Positions 35,344-44,226 of a stretch of 64,000 nucleotides of DNA are shown here, in pieces. The stretch comes from DASPTH01 sp035623515 (GTDB taxonomy: Bacteria > Actinomycetota > Acidimicrobiia > IMCC26256 > DASPTH01), in the NCBI GenBank assembly GCA_035623515.1, contig DASPTH010000322.1:4855-68854 (forward strand), written 5' to 3'. Within the stretch, counting starts at the first letter, position 1. Each line of letters starts with the position of its first letter. A model generated the notes under the pieces. That model was not told where the DNA came from, ran no database searches, and was given only the letters and a program-made list of their open reading frames with translations. The position numbers and the translations under genes are program-made.

Positions 35344-36093
35344 TCAGCGGTGGTACTTCATGCCGCCGTCGACGAGGATCACCTGACCGGTGACGAAGCG
35401 GGCGTCGGGGCCGGCCAGGAAGGCGGCGACGCGGCCGATGTCGGCGGGTTCGCCGAAGCGGCCGAGCGGGATGCTGGCGAGCGAGCGGGCGCGGCGCTTC
35501 GGGTCGGCGAGCCAGGCCTCCATCGACGGCGAGCTCACGTGCGGGACGATGACGTTGGCCCGGATGCCGTCGCGCCCCCACTCCACCGCGGCCGCGCGCG
35601 TGATCGCCTGGATCGCGTCCTTCGTGGCCGCGTACACACCGAAGCCTTCGGGCGCGTACTGCGCGCCGGAACCGAAGTTGACGATGCTGCCGCCGCCGCA
35701 CAGGTGCGGGTGGCACACGCGCATGAAGCGCAGCGTGGCCAGCGGACCCGTGCGCCACAGCAGGTCGACGTCGTCCTCCGCCACGTCGAGCAGGCGCCCG
35801 TCGCGCGTCGTGTGGTGCGCGACGTTGGCGAGGACGTCGACGGTCCCGAACTCGTCGATCACCGTCTCCACGGCGCCCGTGATGTCGCCGGCGGACGCGA
35901 CGTCGCAGCAGACCGGGAGCGCGCGGCCCCCGCGGGACTCGATGCCCTCGGTGACCGCCTCGAGCTTCGACGCGGTGCGCCCGACGACGGCGACCGCGGC
36001 GCCGTCGTCGGCGAGCGCCTCCGCGACGCCCATGCCCGCGCCCTGGCCGGCGCCGGTCACGAGCGCGACCTTGCCGTTCAGCGGACCCGTCAC
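35344..36093 (-). CDS. SDR-family oxidoreductase
   Basis: A 249-residue SDR with VALVTGAGQGAGMGVAEALA, DVLANVAHHT in place of the usual NNAG, SIVNFGSGAQ, YAATKDAI as the Tyr-x3-Lys pair and FVTGQVILVDGGMKYHR at the C-terminus. It probably acts on a hydroxyacyl or alcohol substrate. GTG 36093 lies 7 nt after TAGAGT and has no Shine-Dalgarno. It is divergent from the acetate-kinase gene. Confidence 0.87.
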   Translation of the reverse strand: MTGPLNGKVALVTGAGQGAGMGVAEALADDGAAVAVVGRTASKLEAVTEGIESRGGRALPVCCDVASAGDITGAVETVIDEFGTVDVLANVAHHTTRDGRLLDVAEDDVDLLWRTGPLATLRFMRVCHPHLCGGGSIVNFGSGAQYAPEGFGVYAATKDAIQAITRAAAVEWGRDGIRANVIVPHVSSPSMEAWLADPKRRARSLASIPLGRFGEPADIGRVAAFLAGPDARFVTGQVILVDGGMKYHR

Positions 36094-36100
36094 GGGGACG

Positions 36101-36106
36101 ACTCTA
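36101..36106 (-). promoter_or_regulatory. Candidate -10 of a leaderless SDR gene
   Basis: TAGAGT on the minus strand, 7 nt before GTG 36093. Confidence 0.5.
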
Positions 36107-36128
36107 CAAAGTGTGGTGGACTCGCAGC

Positions 36129-37238
36129 ATGGCGCACCGCGGTCCCGTCCTGGTCGTCAACGCGGGCTCGACCTCGGCGAAGCTCTCGGTGGTAGACGAC
36201 CTGGGCGGAGTGGCGTGGTCGCACGAGACCGGCGCGGGAGACGACGCGATGACGGCCGCGCTCGCCGATGCCGGGGCGCGCCGTGCCCTCGACGGCGTCG
36301 TCGCCGTCGGCCACCGAATCGTGCACGGCGGCGATCGGTTCGTGGCGCCGGTCGTGGTCGACGACCCGGTGCTCGCGGAACTCGACGCGCTCGGCGACCT
36401 CGCGCCCCTGCACAACGCGGCCGGGCTGGCCGGCATCCGCACCGCGCGTGCTCGGCTCCCCGGCGTGCCGCACGTCGCCTGCTTCGACACCGCGTTCCAC
36501 GCGACGATGCCCGACGCGGCGCGTGCGTTCGGTGGTCCCTACGAGTGGCTCACCGCGGGCTTGCGCCGGTACGGGTTTCACGGCTTCAGCCACGCGTACG
36601 CGGCCGGCCGCGCCGCGCACATGCTCCGGCGCGACGAGGTCGACCTCCGGCTCGTCACCTGTCACCTCGGCGGCGGCTGCTCGCTCGCGGCGATCGACGG
36701 CGGGAGGAGCGTCGACACCACCATGGGGTTCACGCCCGTCGACGGCCTCGTGATGGGCACCCGGGCCGGGTCCGTCGACGCCGGTCTCCTCGTGCACCTG
36801 CTCCGGCACGGCACGACGGTCGACGCGCTCTCCGACCTCCTCGAGCGGCGGTCGGGCCTGCTCGGGCTGTCGGGCGTGAGCGGCGACCTGCGCGAGGTCC
36901 TCGCCGCGCGCGACGCCGGGGACGAGCGCGCCGGTCTGGCCGTGGACGTCTTCGTGCACCGCCTGGTGGCCGGCATCGGCGCGATGGCCGCGGTGCTCGG
37001 CGGAGTGGACGCCATCGTGTTCACCGGCGGCATCGGCGAGCACTGCGCCGAGGTGCGCACCCGCGCGGCGGCCGCGTGCTCCTGGCTCGGCACGACCCTC
37101 GACGACGACGCGAACCGGTCCGTCGCCGGCGACGCCGACGTGTCGGCACCCGCTGCGCGGGTGCGCGTCCTCGTCGTCACCGCCCGGGAGGATCTCGCCA
37201 TCGCGGCGGCGGCCCGCCGCGCGCTCGCGTCGACGTGA
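36129..37238 (+). CDS. ackA: Acetate/propionate-family kinase
   Basis: A 369-residue ASKHA kinase: VLVVNAGSTSAKLSVVD at the N-terminus, VAVGHRIVHGG, ACFDTAFHATMP, YGFHGFSHAY, CHLGGGCSLAAIDGGRSVDT for phosphate and ATP, and FTGGIGEHCAEVR near the end are the AckA family motifs. It interconverts a short-chain acyl phosphate and the acid plus ATP. The length is slightly under the usual 390-400. No phosphotransacetylase or phosphoketolase gene is adjacent, so its acyl-phosphate source is not visible. Confidence 0.87.
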   Translation: MAHRGPVLVVNAGSTSAKLSVVDDLGGVAWSHETGAGDDAMTAALADAGARRALDGVVAVGHRIVHGGDRFVAPVVVDDPVLAELDALGDLAPLHNAAGLAGIRTARARLPGVPHVACFDTAFHATMPDAARAFGGPYEWLTAGLRRYGFHGFSHAYAAGRAAHMLRRDEVDLRLVTCHLGGGCSLAAIDGGRSVDTTMGFTPVDGLVMGTRAGSVDAGLLVHLLRHGTTVDALSDLLERRSGLLGLSGVSGDLREVLAARDAGDERAGLAVDVFVHRLVAGIGAMAAVLGGVDAIVFTGGIGEHCAEVRTRAAAACSWLGTTLDDDANRSVAGDADVSAPAARVRVLVVTAREDLAIAAAARRALAST

Positions 37239-37258
37239 CCGGGCGGCGGGTGCGCCTC

Positions 37259-37264
37259 TAGATT
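37259..37264 (+). promoter_or_regulatory. Candidate -10 of the DUF35-thiolase operon
   Basis: TAGATT lies 45 nt before GTG 37310, which also has GGGGGGAGG at 37297-37305; a leadered promoter. Confidence 0.4.
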
Positions 37265-37309
37265 CGGGCCCACAATCCGACGAGGCGATGGAGCCCGGGG
37301 GGAGGACGC

Positions 37310-38299
37310 GTGGCGCGGCTGGTCGAGAACCGCATCCAGTTCCCGTACAAACGCTCGCTGGGGCCGATCTTCGGGGCCTTCATGACCGGTCTGGTCCAGC
37401 GCAAGATCCTCGGCATCCGCTGCGACGGCAAGGTGCTCGCACCACCGCTCGAGTGGAACCCGGCGACCGGCGACGAGTTGGCCCCCGACCTCGTGGAGGT
37501 CGGGCCGGCGGGCACGGTCGTCAACTGGACGTGGGTACCGCAACCCACCGAACAGCACCCGCTCGACCACCCGTTCGCGTTCGCGATGATCCGCCTCGAC
37601 GGCGCCGACACGCCGTTCGTCCATGCGGTCGACGCCGGGAACATCGACGCCATGGCGGAGGGCATGCGGGTCGCGCCCCGCTGGAAGCGCGAGCGGCTCG
37701 GCACCATCCGGGACATCGAGTGCTTCGTGCCCGGCGAGGACGCCGAGATCCCCGAGGGCGACACCAACGAGGCGCCCGAGGAACCCGTGACGATGATGGA
37801 GTACGACGCCTCGATCACGTACCGGAACCCCGTCTCCGAGAACGCGGAACGGGCGAACGCGGCGTCCCGCGAGAAGCGGCTGCTCGGCCAGCAGTGCCCG
37901 GTGTGCGGCCGCATGTACGCGGGCGGCCGCGGCTACTGCCCGATCGACGCGGTCGAGCTCACCGAGGAGCACGACGTCGACCTCCCGCAGCGAGGAGTCG
38001 TCAGCAACTACACGATCGTCACGCCCGTCCAGTACCCCGGGCAGACCGAGACCGAGCCGTTCGCGCGCGTGTTCGTCCGCCTCGACGGCGTCGACGTCGT
38101 GCTCGGCTTCCAGAACCTGATCGACGTGCCCGTCGACGACATCCATCCGGGGATCCGCGTCGCGGCGATGTGGGCCTCGGAAGCGGAGCGGGAGGAGACG
38201 ATCGGCGGCATCCGCAACGCGATCGGTGGGCTGGTGGGGTGGATCCCGACCGGCGAGCCCGACGACACGAGCCCCGACCTCCTCGACAAGGTGCTGTGA
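37310..38299 (+). CDS. DUF35 OB-fold protein (ChsH2/thiolase-partner type), two-domain
   Basis: The 329-residue protein appears to carry two OB-fold halves. The C-terminal half has a zinc ribbon CPVCGRMYAGGRGYCP (about residues 197-212) and RGVVSNYTIVTPVQYPGQTE, the DUF35 pattern; the N-terminal half repeats the OB-like FAFAMIRLDGADTPFVHAVD. DUF35 proteins bind lipid-transfer-type thiolases and feed them acyl-CoA, as in the ChsH2 and Ltp2 retro-aldolase complex of steroid side-chain cleavage. The next gene starts at its stop (TGATG), consistent with a complex. Confidence 0.8.
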   Translation: MARLVENRIQFPYKRSLGPIFGAFMTGLVQRKILGIRCDGKVLAPPLEWNPATGDELAPDLVEVGPAGTVVNWTWVPQPTEQHPLDHPFAFAMIRLDGADTPFVHAVDAGNIDAMAEGMRVAPRWKRERLGTIRDIECFVPGEDAEIPEGDTNEAPEEPVTMMEYDASITYRNPVSENAERANAASREKRLLGQQCPVCGRMYAGGRGYCPIDAVELTEEHDVDLPQRGVVSNYTIVTPVQYPGQTETEPFARVFVRLDGVDVVLGFQNLIDVPVDDIHPGIRVAAMWASEAEREETIGGIRNAIGGLVGWIPTGEPDDTSPDLLDKVL

Positions 38300-39360
38300 T
38301 GCGCAACGACACCGACATCGCCATCGTCGCCTCGGCGACCACTCCGGTCGTCCGCCACACCGGCGACACCGAGACCACGCTGCTCCTGCACGCGATCACG
38401 AGCGCGCTCGAGCCGGTCGGCCTCACCCGGGCCGACGTCGACTTCACGTGTGCCGGGAGCTGCGACTACATCTCGGGCGCGACGTTCTCGTTCGTGAGCA
38501 ACCTCGACGCCATCGGCGCGTGGCCGCCGAAGCGCGACTCACACGTCGAGATGGACGGTGCGTGGGCGCTCTACGAGGCGTGGCTGCGCCTCCACCACGG
38601 CGACATCGAGATCGCGGTGGTCACGGGCTCGGGCCGGTCGTCCACTGCCGACCCGTCGCTCATCTACCCGATGGAGATGGACCCCTACTACCTCGCGCCG
38701 CTCGGCGTCGACCCGGTGAGCTTCGCCGCGTTGCAGGCGCGCGCCCTCATCGAGGCCGGCAAGGTCACCGAACGGCAGATGGCCGAAGTGGCCGCGCGCA
38801 GCCGCAAGGACGCGGTCGGGAACCCCTCGGCGCAGGTGACGGGCGACTTCGACGTCGACGAGCTGCTCGAGGAGGACTACGTGCGCGCGCCGTTGCGACG
38901 CCACGACCTGCCGCCGATCAGCGACGGTGCCTGCGCGGTGGTGCTCGCCACCGCGCAGCGCGCCGAGCAGCTCGTCGAGCGGCCGGCGTGGATCACCGGC
39001 CTCGAGCACCGGTCGGAGTGCCACAACCCGGCCCTCCGCGACCTCACCGACTCGCCGTCGACCCGCCTCGCCGCCGAGGCCGCCGGACTGCGCGACGGGC
39101 CCGTCGAGGTGGCGGAGCTCCAGGCCGCGTTCACGCACGAGGAGCCGCTCCTGCGCGAGGTGCTCGGCCTCGACGACTCCGTCGCCGTGAATCCCTCGGG
39201 CGGCGCGCTCGCGGCCAACCCGATCATGGCCACCGGCCTCGTGCGGATCGCCGAGGCCGCCCGGCAGGTCGCGGCCGGCCGGCAACGCACGCTCGCGCAC
39301 GCCACGTCGGGTCCCTGCCTGCAACAGAACCTCGTGTGCATCCTGGAAGGTGACTCGTGA
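38299..39360 (+). CDS. Thiolase-fold lipid-transfer protein (Ltp-like), subunit 1
   Basis: A 353-residue thiolase-fold protein: IAIVASATTPVVRH opens the first half, SDGACAVVLATAQRAE and VAVNPSGGALAANPIMATGL the second. The region where thiolases carry the nucleophilic Cys reads SHVEMDGAWALYEA and has no Cys, so Claisen-type thiolysis is unlikely and a retro-aldol or structural role fits better. The HEEPLL segment and the C-terminal HATSGPCLQQNLV match Ltp-like proteins. It is translationally coupled on both sides. Confidence 0.82.
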   Translation: MRNDTDIAIVASATTPVVRHTGDTETTLLLHAITSALEPVGLTRADVDFTCAGSCDYISGATFSFVSNLDAIGAWPPKRDSHVEMDGAWALYEAWLRLHHGDIEIAVVTGSGRSSTADPSLIYPMEMDPYYLAPLGVDPVSFAALQARALIEAGKVTERQMAEVAARSRKDAVGNPSAQVTGDFDVDELLEEDYVRAPLRRHDLPPISDGACAVVLATAQRAEQLVERPAWITGLEHRSECHNPALRDLTDSPSTRLAAEAAGLRDGPVEVAELQAAFTHEEPLLREVLGLDDSVAVNPSGGALAANPIMATGLVRIAEAARQVAAGRQRTLAHATSGPCLQQNLVCILEGDS

Positions 39361-40523
39361 GCTTCCAACCCACCGCCGTCGTCGGCATCGGGCAGACCCA
39401 CCACAAGTCGCGCCGGCGCGACGTGTCGTTCCCGGGTCTCGTACGCGAGGCCGCGGTCCGCGCGCTCGACGACGCGCAGATGGACTGGAGCGACATCGAC
39501 GCCGTCGTGCTCGGCAAGGCACCCGACCTCTTCGAAGGCGTCATGAAGCCGGAGCTCTACCTGTCGGACGCGCTCGGCGCCACCGGCAAGCCGATGTTCC
39601 GCGTGCACACCGCCGGCAGCGTCGGCGGGACCACCGGGATCGTGGCCGCCCACCACGTGCAGGCCGGCGTGCACAAGCGAGTCATGGCCGTCGCGTTCGA
39701 GAAGCAGTCCGAGGGAAACGCGCAGTTCGCACTCGGGAGCGGGCGCGGCGCGTCACTCGGCGCGGGTGGCGCATTCGCGCCGTTCATCCGCTCGTACATC
39801 CACCGGAGCGGCGCGCCCGAGCACATCGGGTGGCAGGTCGCGGTCAAGGACCGCAAGAACGCGCTGAAGAACGAGTACGCCCACCTCAAGATCGAGGACA
39901 TCTCGATCGAGAAGGTGCGCGACTCGCCGATGATGTGGGAGCCGACGCGCTACCTCGAGTCGTGTCCCTCGTCCGACGGCGCGTGCGCGGTGATCTTCAC
40001 CGACGAGGACGGCGGCCGGGCGGCAGCCGGCGACGGCCGGCCGCCGGCGTGGGTGCTCGGCACCGCGGTGCGCAGCGAACCGGGCGGGTTCCCGGGGCGT
40101 GACGGCGTCCGCCCGCAGGGCGCGATCGACTGCGCGTGGGACCTCTACGGCCAGGTGGGCATCACCAACCCGCGCGAGCAGATCGACATGGCGGAGCTGT
40201 ACGTACCGTTCAGCTGGTACGAGCCGATCTGGCTCGAGGGCCACGACATCGCGCCGGTCGGCGACGGCTGGAAGATGGTCGACCGCGGGGAGACCGAGCT
40301 CACGGGATCGTTCCCGGTGAACTGCTCGGGTGGCGTGCTGTCGACGAACCCGATCGGGGCGTCGGGCCTGTTGCGGTTCGCGGAAGCCGCGCTCCAGGTG
40401 CGCGGGACGGCGGGTGATCACCAGGTCGACGGGGTGAACGTCGCGCTGGCACAGGCCTACGGCGCCAACATGCAGTACTTCGCGATGTGGATCGTCGCGA
40501 AGTCGCTCGACCCGTTCGGCTGA
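39357..40523 (+). CDS. Thiolase-fold lipid-transfer protein (Ltp-like), subunit 2
   Basis: A 388-residue thiolase relative with VVGIGQTHHKSRRRDVSFP at the start, MFRVHTAGSVGGTTGIVAAH where a thiolase would have its Cys nucleophile (Ala-Gly-Ser here), CPSSDGACAVIFTDE, and VNCSGGVLSTNPIGASGL with the second-half loop. GTG 39357 overlaps the upstream stop as GTGA. With the DUF35 protein and the first Ltp it probably forms one complex acting on a beta-hydroxyacyl- or steroid-type CoA ester; this is inference from family precedent. Confidence 0.82.
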   Translation: MSFQPTAVVGIGQTHHKSRRRDVSFPGLVREAAVRALDDAQMDWSDIDAVVLGKAPDLFEGVMKPELYLSDALGATGKPMFRVHTAGSVGGTTGIVAAHHVQAGVHKRVMAVAFEKQSEGNAQFALGSGRGASLGAGGAFAPFIRSYIHRSGAPEHIGWQVAVKDRKNALKNEYAHLKIEDISIEKVRDSPMMWEPTRYLESCPSSDGACAVIFTDEDGGRAAAGDGRPPAWVLGTAVRSEPGGFPGRDGVRPQGAIDCAWDLYGQVGITNPREQIDMAELYVPFSWYEPIWLEGHDIAPVGDGWKMVDRGETELTGSFPVNCSGGVLSTNPIGASGLLRFAEAALQVRGTAGDHQVDGVNVALAQAYGANMQYFAMWIVAKSLDPFG

Positions 40524-40526
40524 CGG

Positions 40527-41474
40527 TCAGAACACCGCGATCGGGTTGACGGGCGAGCCGGTCGCGCCTTCGATCACGAGCGGGGCGATCACGAGCTGGA
40601 AGGTCCAGCGGTCGAGCTCCGTGCACGTGCCCGCGAGCTCCTCGAGATCGGCGTTGTCGACGATGGGCATCCCGAGGTACGGGAGCACCACGTTGTGCAC
40701 GTGCAGCGGGTGGTCGATCGGCAGCGGGTTCGGCACGCCCTGCTGGTCGTTCGGCGCGTCCTGCCAGTCCCACACGAGGACCGACGCGTCCGTCTCGTAC
40801 AGGAACTCGATGCACGAAGCGTGCACGCCCGACGGCGAGCCGAACCCCGGCGTCTCGTCGGGGTTGCTCGCGTAGTACGCGCCGTGACCCGACCGGATCA
40901 CGACGGCGTCGCCGGCCTGTGGCTCGACACCGCACGCGCCGGCCGCATCCGCGAGCTCCCAACCGTGCACGGGGTGGCCGGCCTCGACCCAGCCCGTGCC
41001 CCGGAGGCGTGGGATGTCGTAGAGCACGCCGCGGGTCACGATGCCGTCGCGCCAGTGCTCGATCGTTCCGCGCCGTCCCGACGGCATGCGGAGCGGGCCG
41101 AACGGCTTGCCGTTCCAGTACACGTCGGAGCCGTGCTGGTGCGCGCCGAGATGGCTGAGCGCGTCGATGTGGGTCTGCGTCACGCCGTGGATGAACATGC
41201 CGAAGTAGTCGAGCATGCCGCCGGTGCTCTCCATCGCGACGAAGTGGTGCGCGGGATACGGGTTCGCCGGGCCGGCGAACGTGTCGAGCGGGCGCGACAA
41301 GGAGACTGCGCGCCCGTCGCGCACGAGCGCGGCGGCGGCGCGTCGCACGGCGTCGGTGATGTGGTTCAACGTGCCGAGCTCGTCGTCATCGCCCCAGCGA
41401 CCCCAGTTGGAGAAGCGCGCCGGGTACGCGACGTACTCCTCGGCCGTCGGCGGCGTGCGATCGGTCAGCCCCAT
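40527..41474 (-). CDS. Cyclase-family metal hydrolase (kynurenine formamidase-like)
   Basis: The 315-residue protein has the cyclase-family core: RFSNWGRWGDDDELGTLNHI at the N-terminus, THIDALSHLGAH carrying the HxD...H zinc ligands, and GDAVVIRSGHG and GVHASCIEFLYE in the second half. These enzymes hydrolyse amide or lactone bonds or dehydrate ring compounds. The start is ATG 41474 after GAGG. It is convergent with the thiolase operon, 3 bp apart, and could be the last gene of the minus-strand run from 43993. Confidence 0.85.
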   Translation of the reverse strand: MGLTDRTPPTAEEYVAYPARFSNWGRWGDDDELGTLNHITDAVRRAAAALVRDGRAVSLSRPLDTFAGPANPYPAHHFVAMESTGGMLDYFGMFIHGVTQTHIDALSHLGAHQHGSDVYWNGKPFGPLRMPSGRRGTIEHWRDGIVTRGVLYDIPRLRGTGWVEAGHPVHGWELADAAGACGVEPQAGDAVVIRSGHGAYYASNPDETPGFGSPSGVHASCIEFLYETDASVLVWDWQDAPNDQQGVPNPLPIDHPLHVHNVVLPYLGMPIVDNADLEELAGTCTELDRWTFQLVIAPLVIEGATGSPVNPIAVF

Positions 41475-41527
41475 GGTCACCTCGAGTGGTCTCGTCGGAC
41501 CGAGTCCGTGGGCTGCAGTCTGCTCCG

Positions 41528-42265
41528 TCACGCAACGGGAGTGACGAGCCCCCACGTCCAGCCGATGAGGCGCAGGCCGAGCCGGGACGCGACCCGCCGG
41601 GACGACCGGTTCTCCGCGTCCGTGCTGTAGAAGAGGTGACGGCCCCCGCCACGCGCGATCGAGGCCCAGGCGGCGGTGGCCGCGGCGGCGTGGCCCTGGC
41701 CGCGGAACTCGGGCATGGTCCAGACCCCGCACTCGGCGGCACGATCGGTCATCCGGCGCGGGGTGTGACAGATCGAGACAACGTGGTCGTGCACCGTGGC
41801 CATCGCCCACGGGCCGAGGCGCCCGTCGACCAGGTCGAGCCACTCCGCCGGTTCCCAGTTGCCGGGATTGCGGTGGCGGAACGCCGCGGCCGCGGCGTCG
41901 TCGCACGTGGACACCGTGATCTCCGCCGCGGACGCGAGGTGCGTGCCGGGCGGGATCACGTAGTACGGGCCCGACCGGCGCCGCACGTCGGGGTGCTCGG
42001 CGCGCAGGAGCCGCTCGCACTCGGCGAGCGCGGCCGGTTCGACGGCCGGGTCGCCGACGCGGTCGGCGCGGGCGAACGCGTCACGCAGCCGCGCGGCCAG
42101 CGCGTCGGCCACCTCGCTGCCGACGAAGAGCAGCTGGCCGTCGGGCGCAGCTGCAACGGTGATCCCGCTGTGGTGCTCGATCCGACCGCGCGTGTCGAGG
42201 ACCATCTCCTGCTGGATGCGCAGGAGCTCGAGGTCGGTCGGCTGCGCGTCAGGCGGCGTCGTCAC
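41528..42265 (-). CDS. GNAT-family N-acetyltransferase
   Basis: A 245-residue protein whose C-terminal domain carries the acetyl-CoA signature ECGVWTMPEFRGQGHAAAA and then YSTDAENRSSRRVASRLGLR, the usual alpha4 region. The first 110 residues form an extra N-terminal domain of unknown role. The start overlaps the esterase gene by 17 bp, so the two are co-transcribed. The amine substrate is unknown. Confidence 0.83.
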   Translation of the reverse strand: MTTPPDAQPTDLELLRIQQEMVLDTRGRIEHHSGITVAAAPDGQLLFVGSEVADALAARLRDAFARADRVGDPAVEPAALAECERLLRAEHPDVRRRSGPYYVIPPGTHLASAAEITVSTCDDAAAAAFRHRNPGNWEPAEWLDLVDGRLGPWAMATVHDHVVSICHTPRRMTDRAAECGVWTMPEFRGQGHAAAATAAWASIARGGGRHLFYSTDAENRSSRRVASRLGLRLIGWTWGLVTPVA

Positions 42266-43205
42266 GGGGTGCCGTCTCGCGCCGCCAGAACCGGTCGAGG
42301 AGCAGTCCCGTCGCGTCGAGGCGCTTCGCCACCGGACCGATCAAGCGCGCCGGCAGGTACTGCGCACCGCCGGGCCATGTGTGGCCGCCGCCTTCGATCC
42401 GGTAGAGCACGACGGTCGGGCCGGCGCCGGTCTCCCACGCGATGCGGGTCACCGGCAGGTCACCGGCAGGCACCGTGAGCACGTCGATCCTCGGCGCGCC
42501 GACGGAGCCGTTCGCCGCGGCCCAGTCGGCGGCCGCGATCTCGGCGGCCACTGCCAGCCCACGATTGCTGGCACCCCTGCTGCGACGCTGCACCATGCGG
42601 CCGAGCGGCCCGATGGGGCCACCGCCGTACGGGACGAGGGGGTCGGCAGTCCCGGCGAAGATCACGACGGTTGCGGGCTGCGCGGGACGCGGCGTCTCCG
42701 CGCGCGACGTGACGGTTCCCGGCCCGGCGACCAGACCGAGACCGGCAACCGCCAGCAGACCGCGGCGCCCGACGTGCTCCGACATCAACGCGCCGTTCGA
42801 GATGCCCGCCAGGTACACACCGTCACCGCGCGCGCGCCCGTCCGACGAGAACCGGCGCACGAGGGCTTGCAGGAACGCGACGTCGTCGACGTTCTCGCGT
42901 TGGCGGAGCGCCCCGGCGTCGCGTCGGTCGTTCCAGACGCGACCCTTCCCGTCGGGGAACACGGTGACGAACCCGGCGGCCGGGCCGCGGAGGTGCAACT
43001 TGGTGAGCGCCGCGGTCCCCGGTCCCTGCGCGCCCGCGCCGTGGAGCACGACCAGGAGGGGCGGTGTTGGTTCGGCGGCGAGCGGGAGCGGCGCGACCCA
43101 GTAGTCGCGGGTGAGGCCGCCGACGTCGAGGGTCTCGTGTGCCAGGTTGTCGGGCAACTCGAGGCCGTGACGGCCCCGAGAGCGCTCGAGCGCGCGCCCC
43201 TTCAC
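42249..43205 (-). CDS. PHB depolymerase / LpqC-type esterase
   Basis: A 318-residue alpha/beta hydrolase: PPLLVVLHGAGAQGPGTAAL gives the oxyanion region, VYLAGISNGALM the nucleophile elbow GxSxG, FAGTADPLVPYGG the Asp, and EGGGHTWPGG the His. The arrangement matches the poly(3-hydroxybutyrate)-depolymerase/feruloyl-esterase family. There is no clear signal peptide, so an intracellular role is more likely. GTG 43205 overlaps the upstream stop. Confidence 0.82.
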   Translation of the reverse strand: MKGRALERSRGRHGLELPDNLAHETLDVGGLTRDYWVAPLPLAAEPTPPLLVVLHGAGAQGPGTAALTKLHLRGPAAGFVTVFPDGKGRVWNDRRDAGALRQRENVDDVAFLQALVRRFSSDGRARGDGVYLAGISNGALMSEHVGRRGLLAVAGLGLVAGPGTVTSRAETPRPAQPATVVIFAGTADPLVPYGGGPIGPLGRMVQRRSRGASNRGLAVAAEIAAADWAAANGSVGAPRIDVLTVPAGDLPVTRIAWETGAGPTVVLYRIEGGGHTWPGGAQYLPARLIGPVAKRLDATGLLLDRFWRRETAPRDDAA

Positions 43206-43993
43206 GCCGCGCCCGCGCCGCGCTCCATGTTGACCGCGCCCGCGGGGCCGCGACCGGTGACCCGGTCGATGTCGACGACCACGGCAACCCCGCGACGTTC
43301 CGGGTCGAGGGCCTGCTCCCGCTCGGGGCTGTTGTCGAACACGGCGTCGCGCACCGCGGGATCGTCGTCGACGCGCCCGCGTCCCTGGATCTGGTAGTTC
43401 GCGCGCGTCGCAGGATCGCGATAGAAGAACGTGAGGCGCGGGTTGTCGGGCAGGGCACGGAGGAGCCCTCCGTTGCGATCGCGGATCCAGACCGCGAGCT
43501 GGTCGGGGGCGAACACCTGGGTCGTACCCCGCAGCGAGAGCTGGGGCTGGCCCGCCCGGTCGACGTAGGCGGCGACGATCGGCGTGCCGTTGTCGAGCGC
43601 GCCGTTGATCGCGGCGCTGATCACCTCGTCGAGGGCGACGGGTACGGGCGGCGGCGGCGCCCCGGGCGTGAGCTCCTGCGCGAGCTCGACGATCCGGCCG
43701 TCCCCGTCGAAGCGGAAGGTGAGCGTGGCGGCGCCGAGCACCGCGCCGGGGCGGAACGTCGCCGAGACCCTGAGCCCGTCGCCGTCGGCCACGGGCTCGG
43801 ACCACGTGCCCGCCGCGAAGAGCGGCTGCACGACGCGCACACCGTCGAGCAGCGCCGCCCGTCCCGATCCCGAACCGAGCGGGCCCCGCACCTCGACGGC
43901 GTCGGCGACCTCGTCGGCCAACGCCGCCGACGCGTCGTCGCCTCCGGTGGTCACCGCGTCGAGGTACGCGCGCACCGCCTGTTCGTTCGTCAT
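43202..43993 (-). CDS. Fusion of NTF2/SnoaL-like and PNPOx-like domains
   Basis: The 263-residue protein joins an N-terminal cone-fold domain (about 1-110: NEQAVRAYLDAVTTGGDDAS to DGDGRIVELAQEL) to a C-terminal split-barrel flavin/F420 domain (about 120-250: NGTPIVAAYVDRAGQPQLSL, NPRLTFFYRDPATRANYQIQ). The split barrel resembles pyridoxamine-phosphate-oxidase-like proteins that bind FMN, F420 or heme. The order suggests ligand binding coupled to redox, by inference. The ATG is 43993; a GTG at 44002 is also possible. Confidence 0.78.
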   Translation of the reverse strand: MTNEQAVRAYLDAVTTGGDDASAALADEVADAVEVRGPLGSGSGRAALLDGVRVVQPLFAAGTWSEPVADGDGLRVSATFRPGAVLGAATLTFRFDGDGRIVELAQELTPGAPPPPVPVALDEVISAAINGALDNGTPIVAAYVDRAGQPQLSLRGTTQVFAPDQLAVWIRDRNGGLLRALPDNPRLTFFYRDPATRANYQIQGRGRVDDDPAVRDAVFDNSPEREQALDPERRGVAVVVDIDRVTGRGPAGAVNMERGAGAA

Positions 43994-44226
43994 CGCGCTC
44001 ACGACACTACGTCCGGCGCGCGACGACCGGCGACCTCGCTGATCGTCGGTCGCCGGCAGTCTGGGTGTGGGCATGACGGGCGAGTGCTCGCCGCTCAGTG
44101 GTCACCGGGCATGACGATCGTCCTCTCCTCGGGCTCCCGTCTCTCGGGAACTGGCCACATCGTCGTCCCCGCTCGTAAGTGGGCGCGCGCCGTCGCGCAA
44201 GAAACGCGTATGAACCGTGCGGCGAA

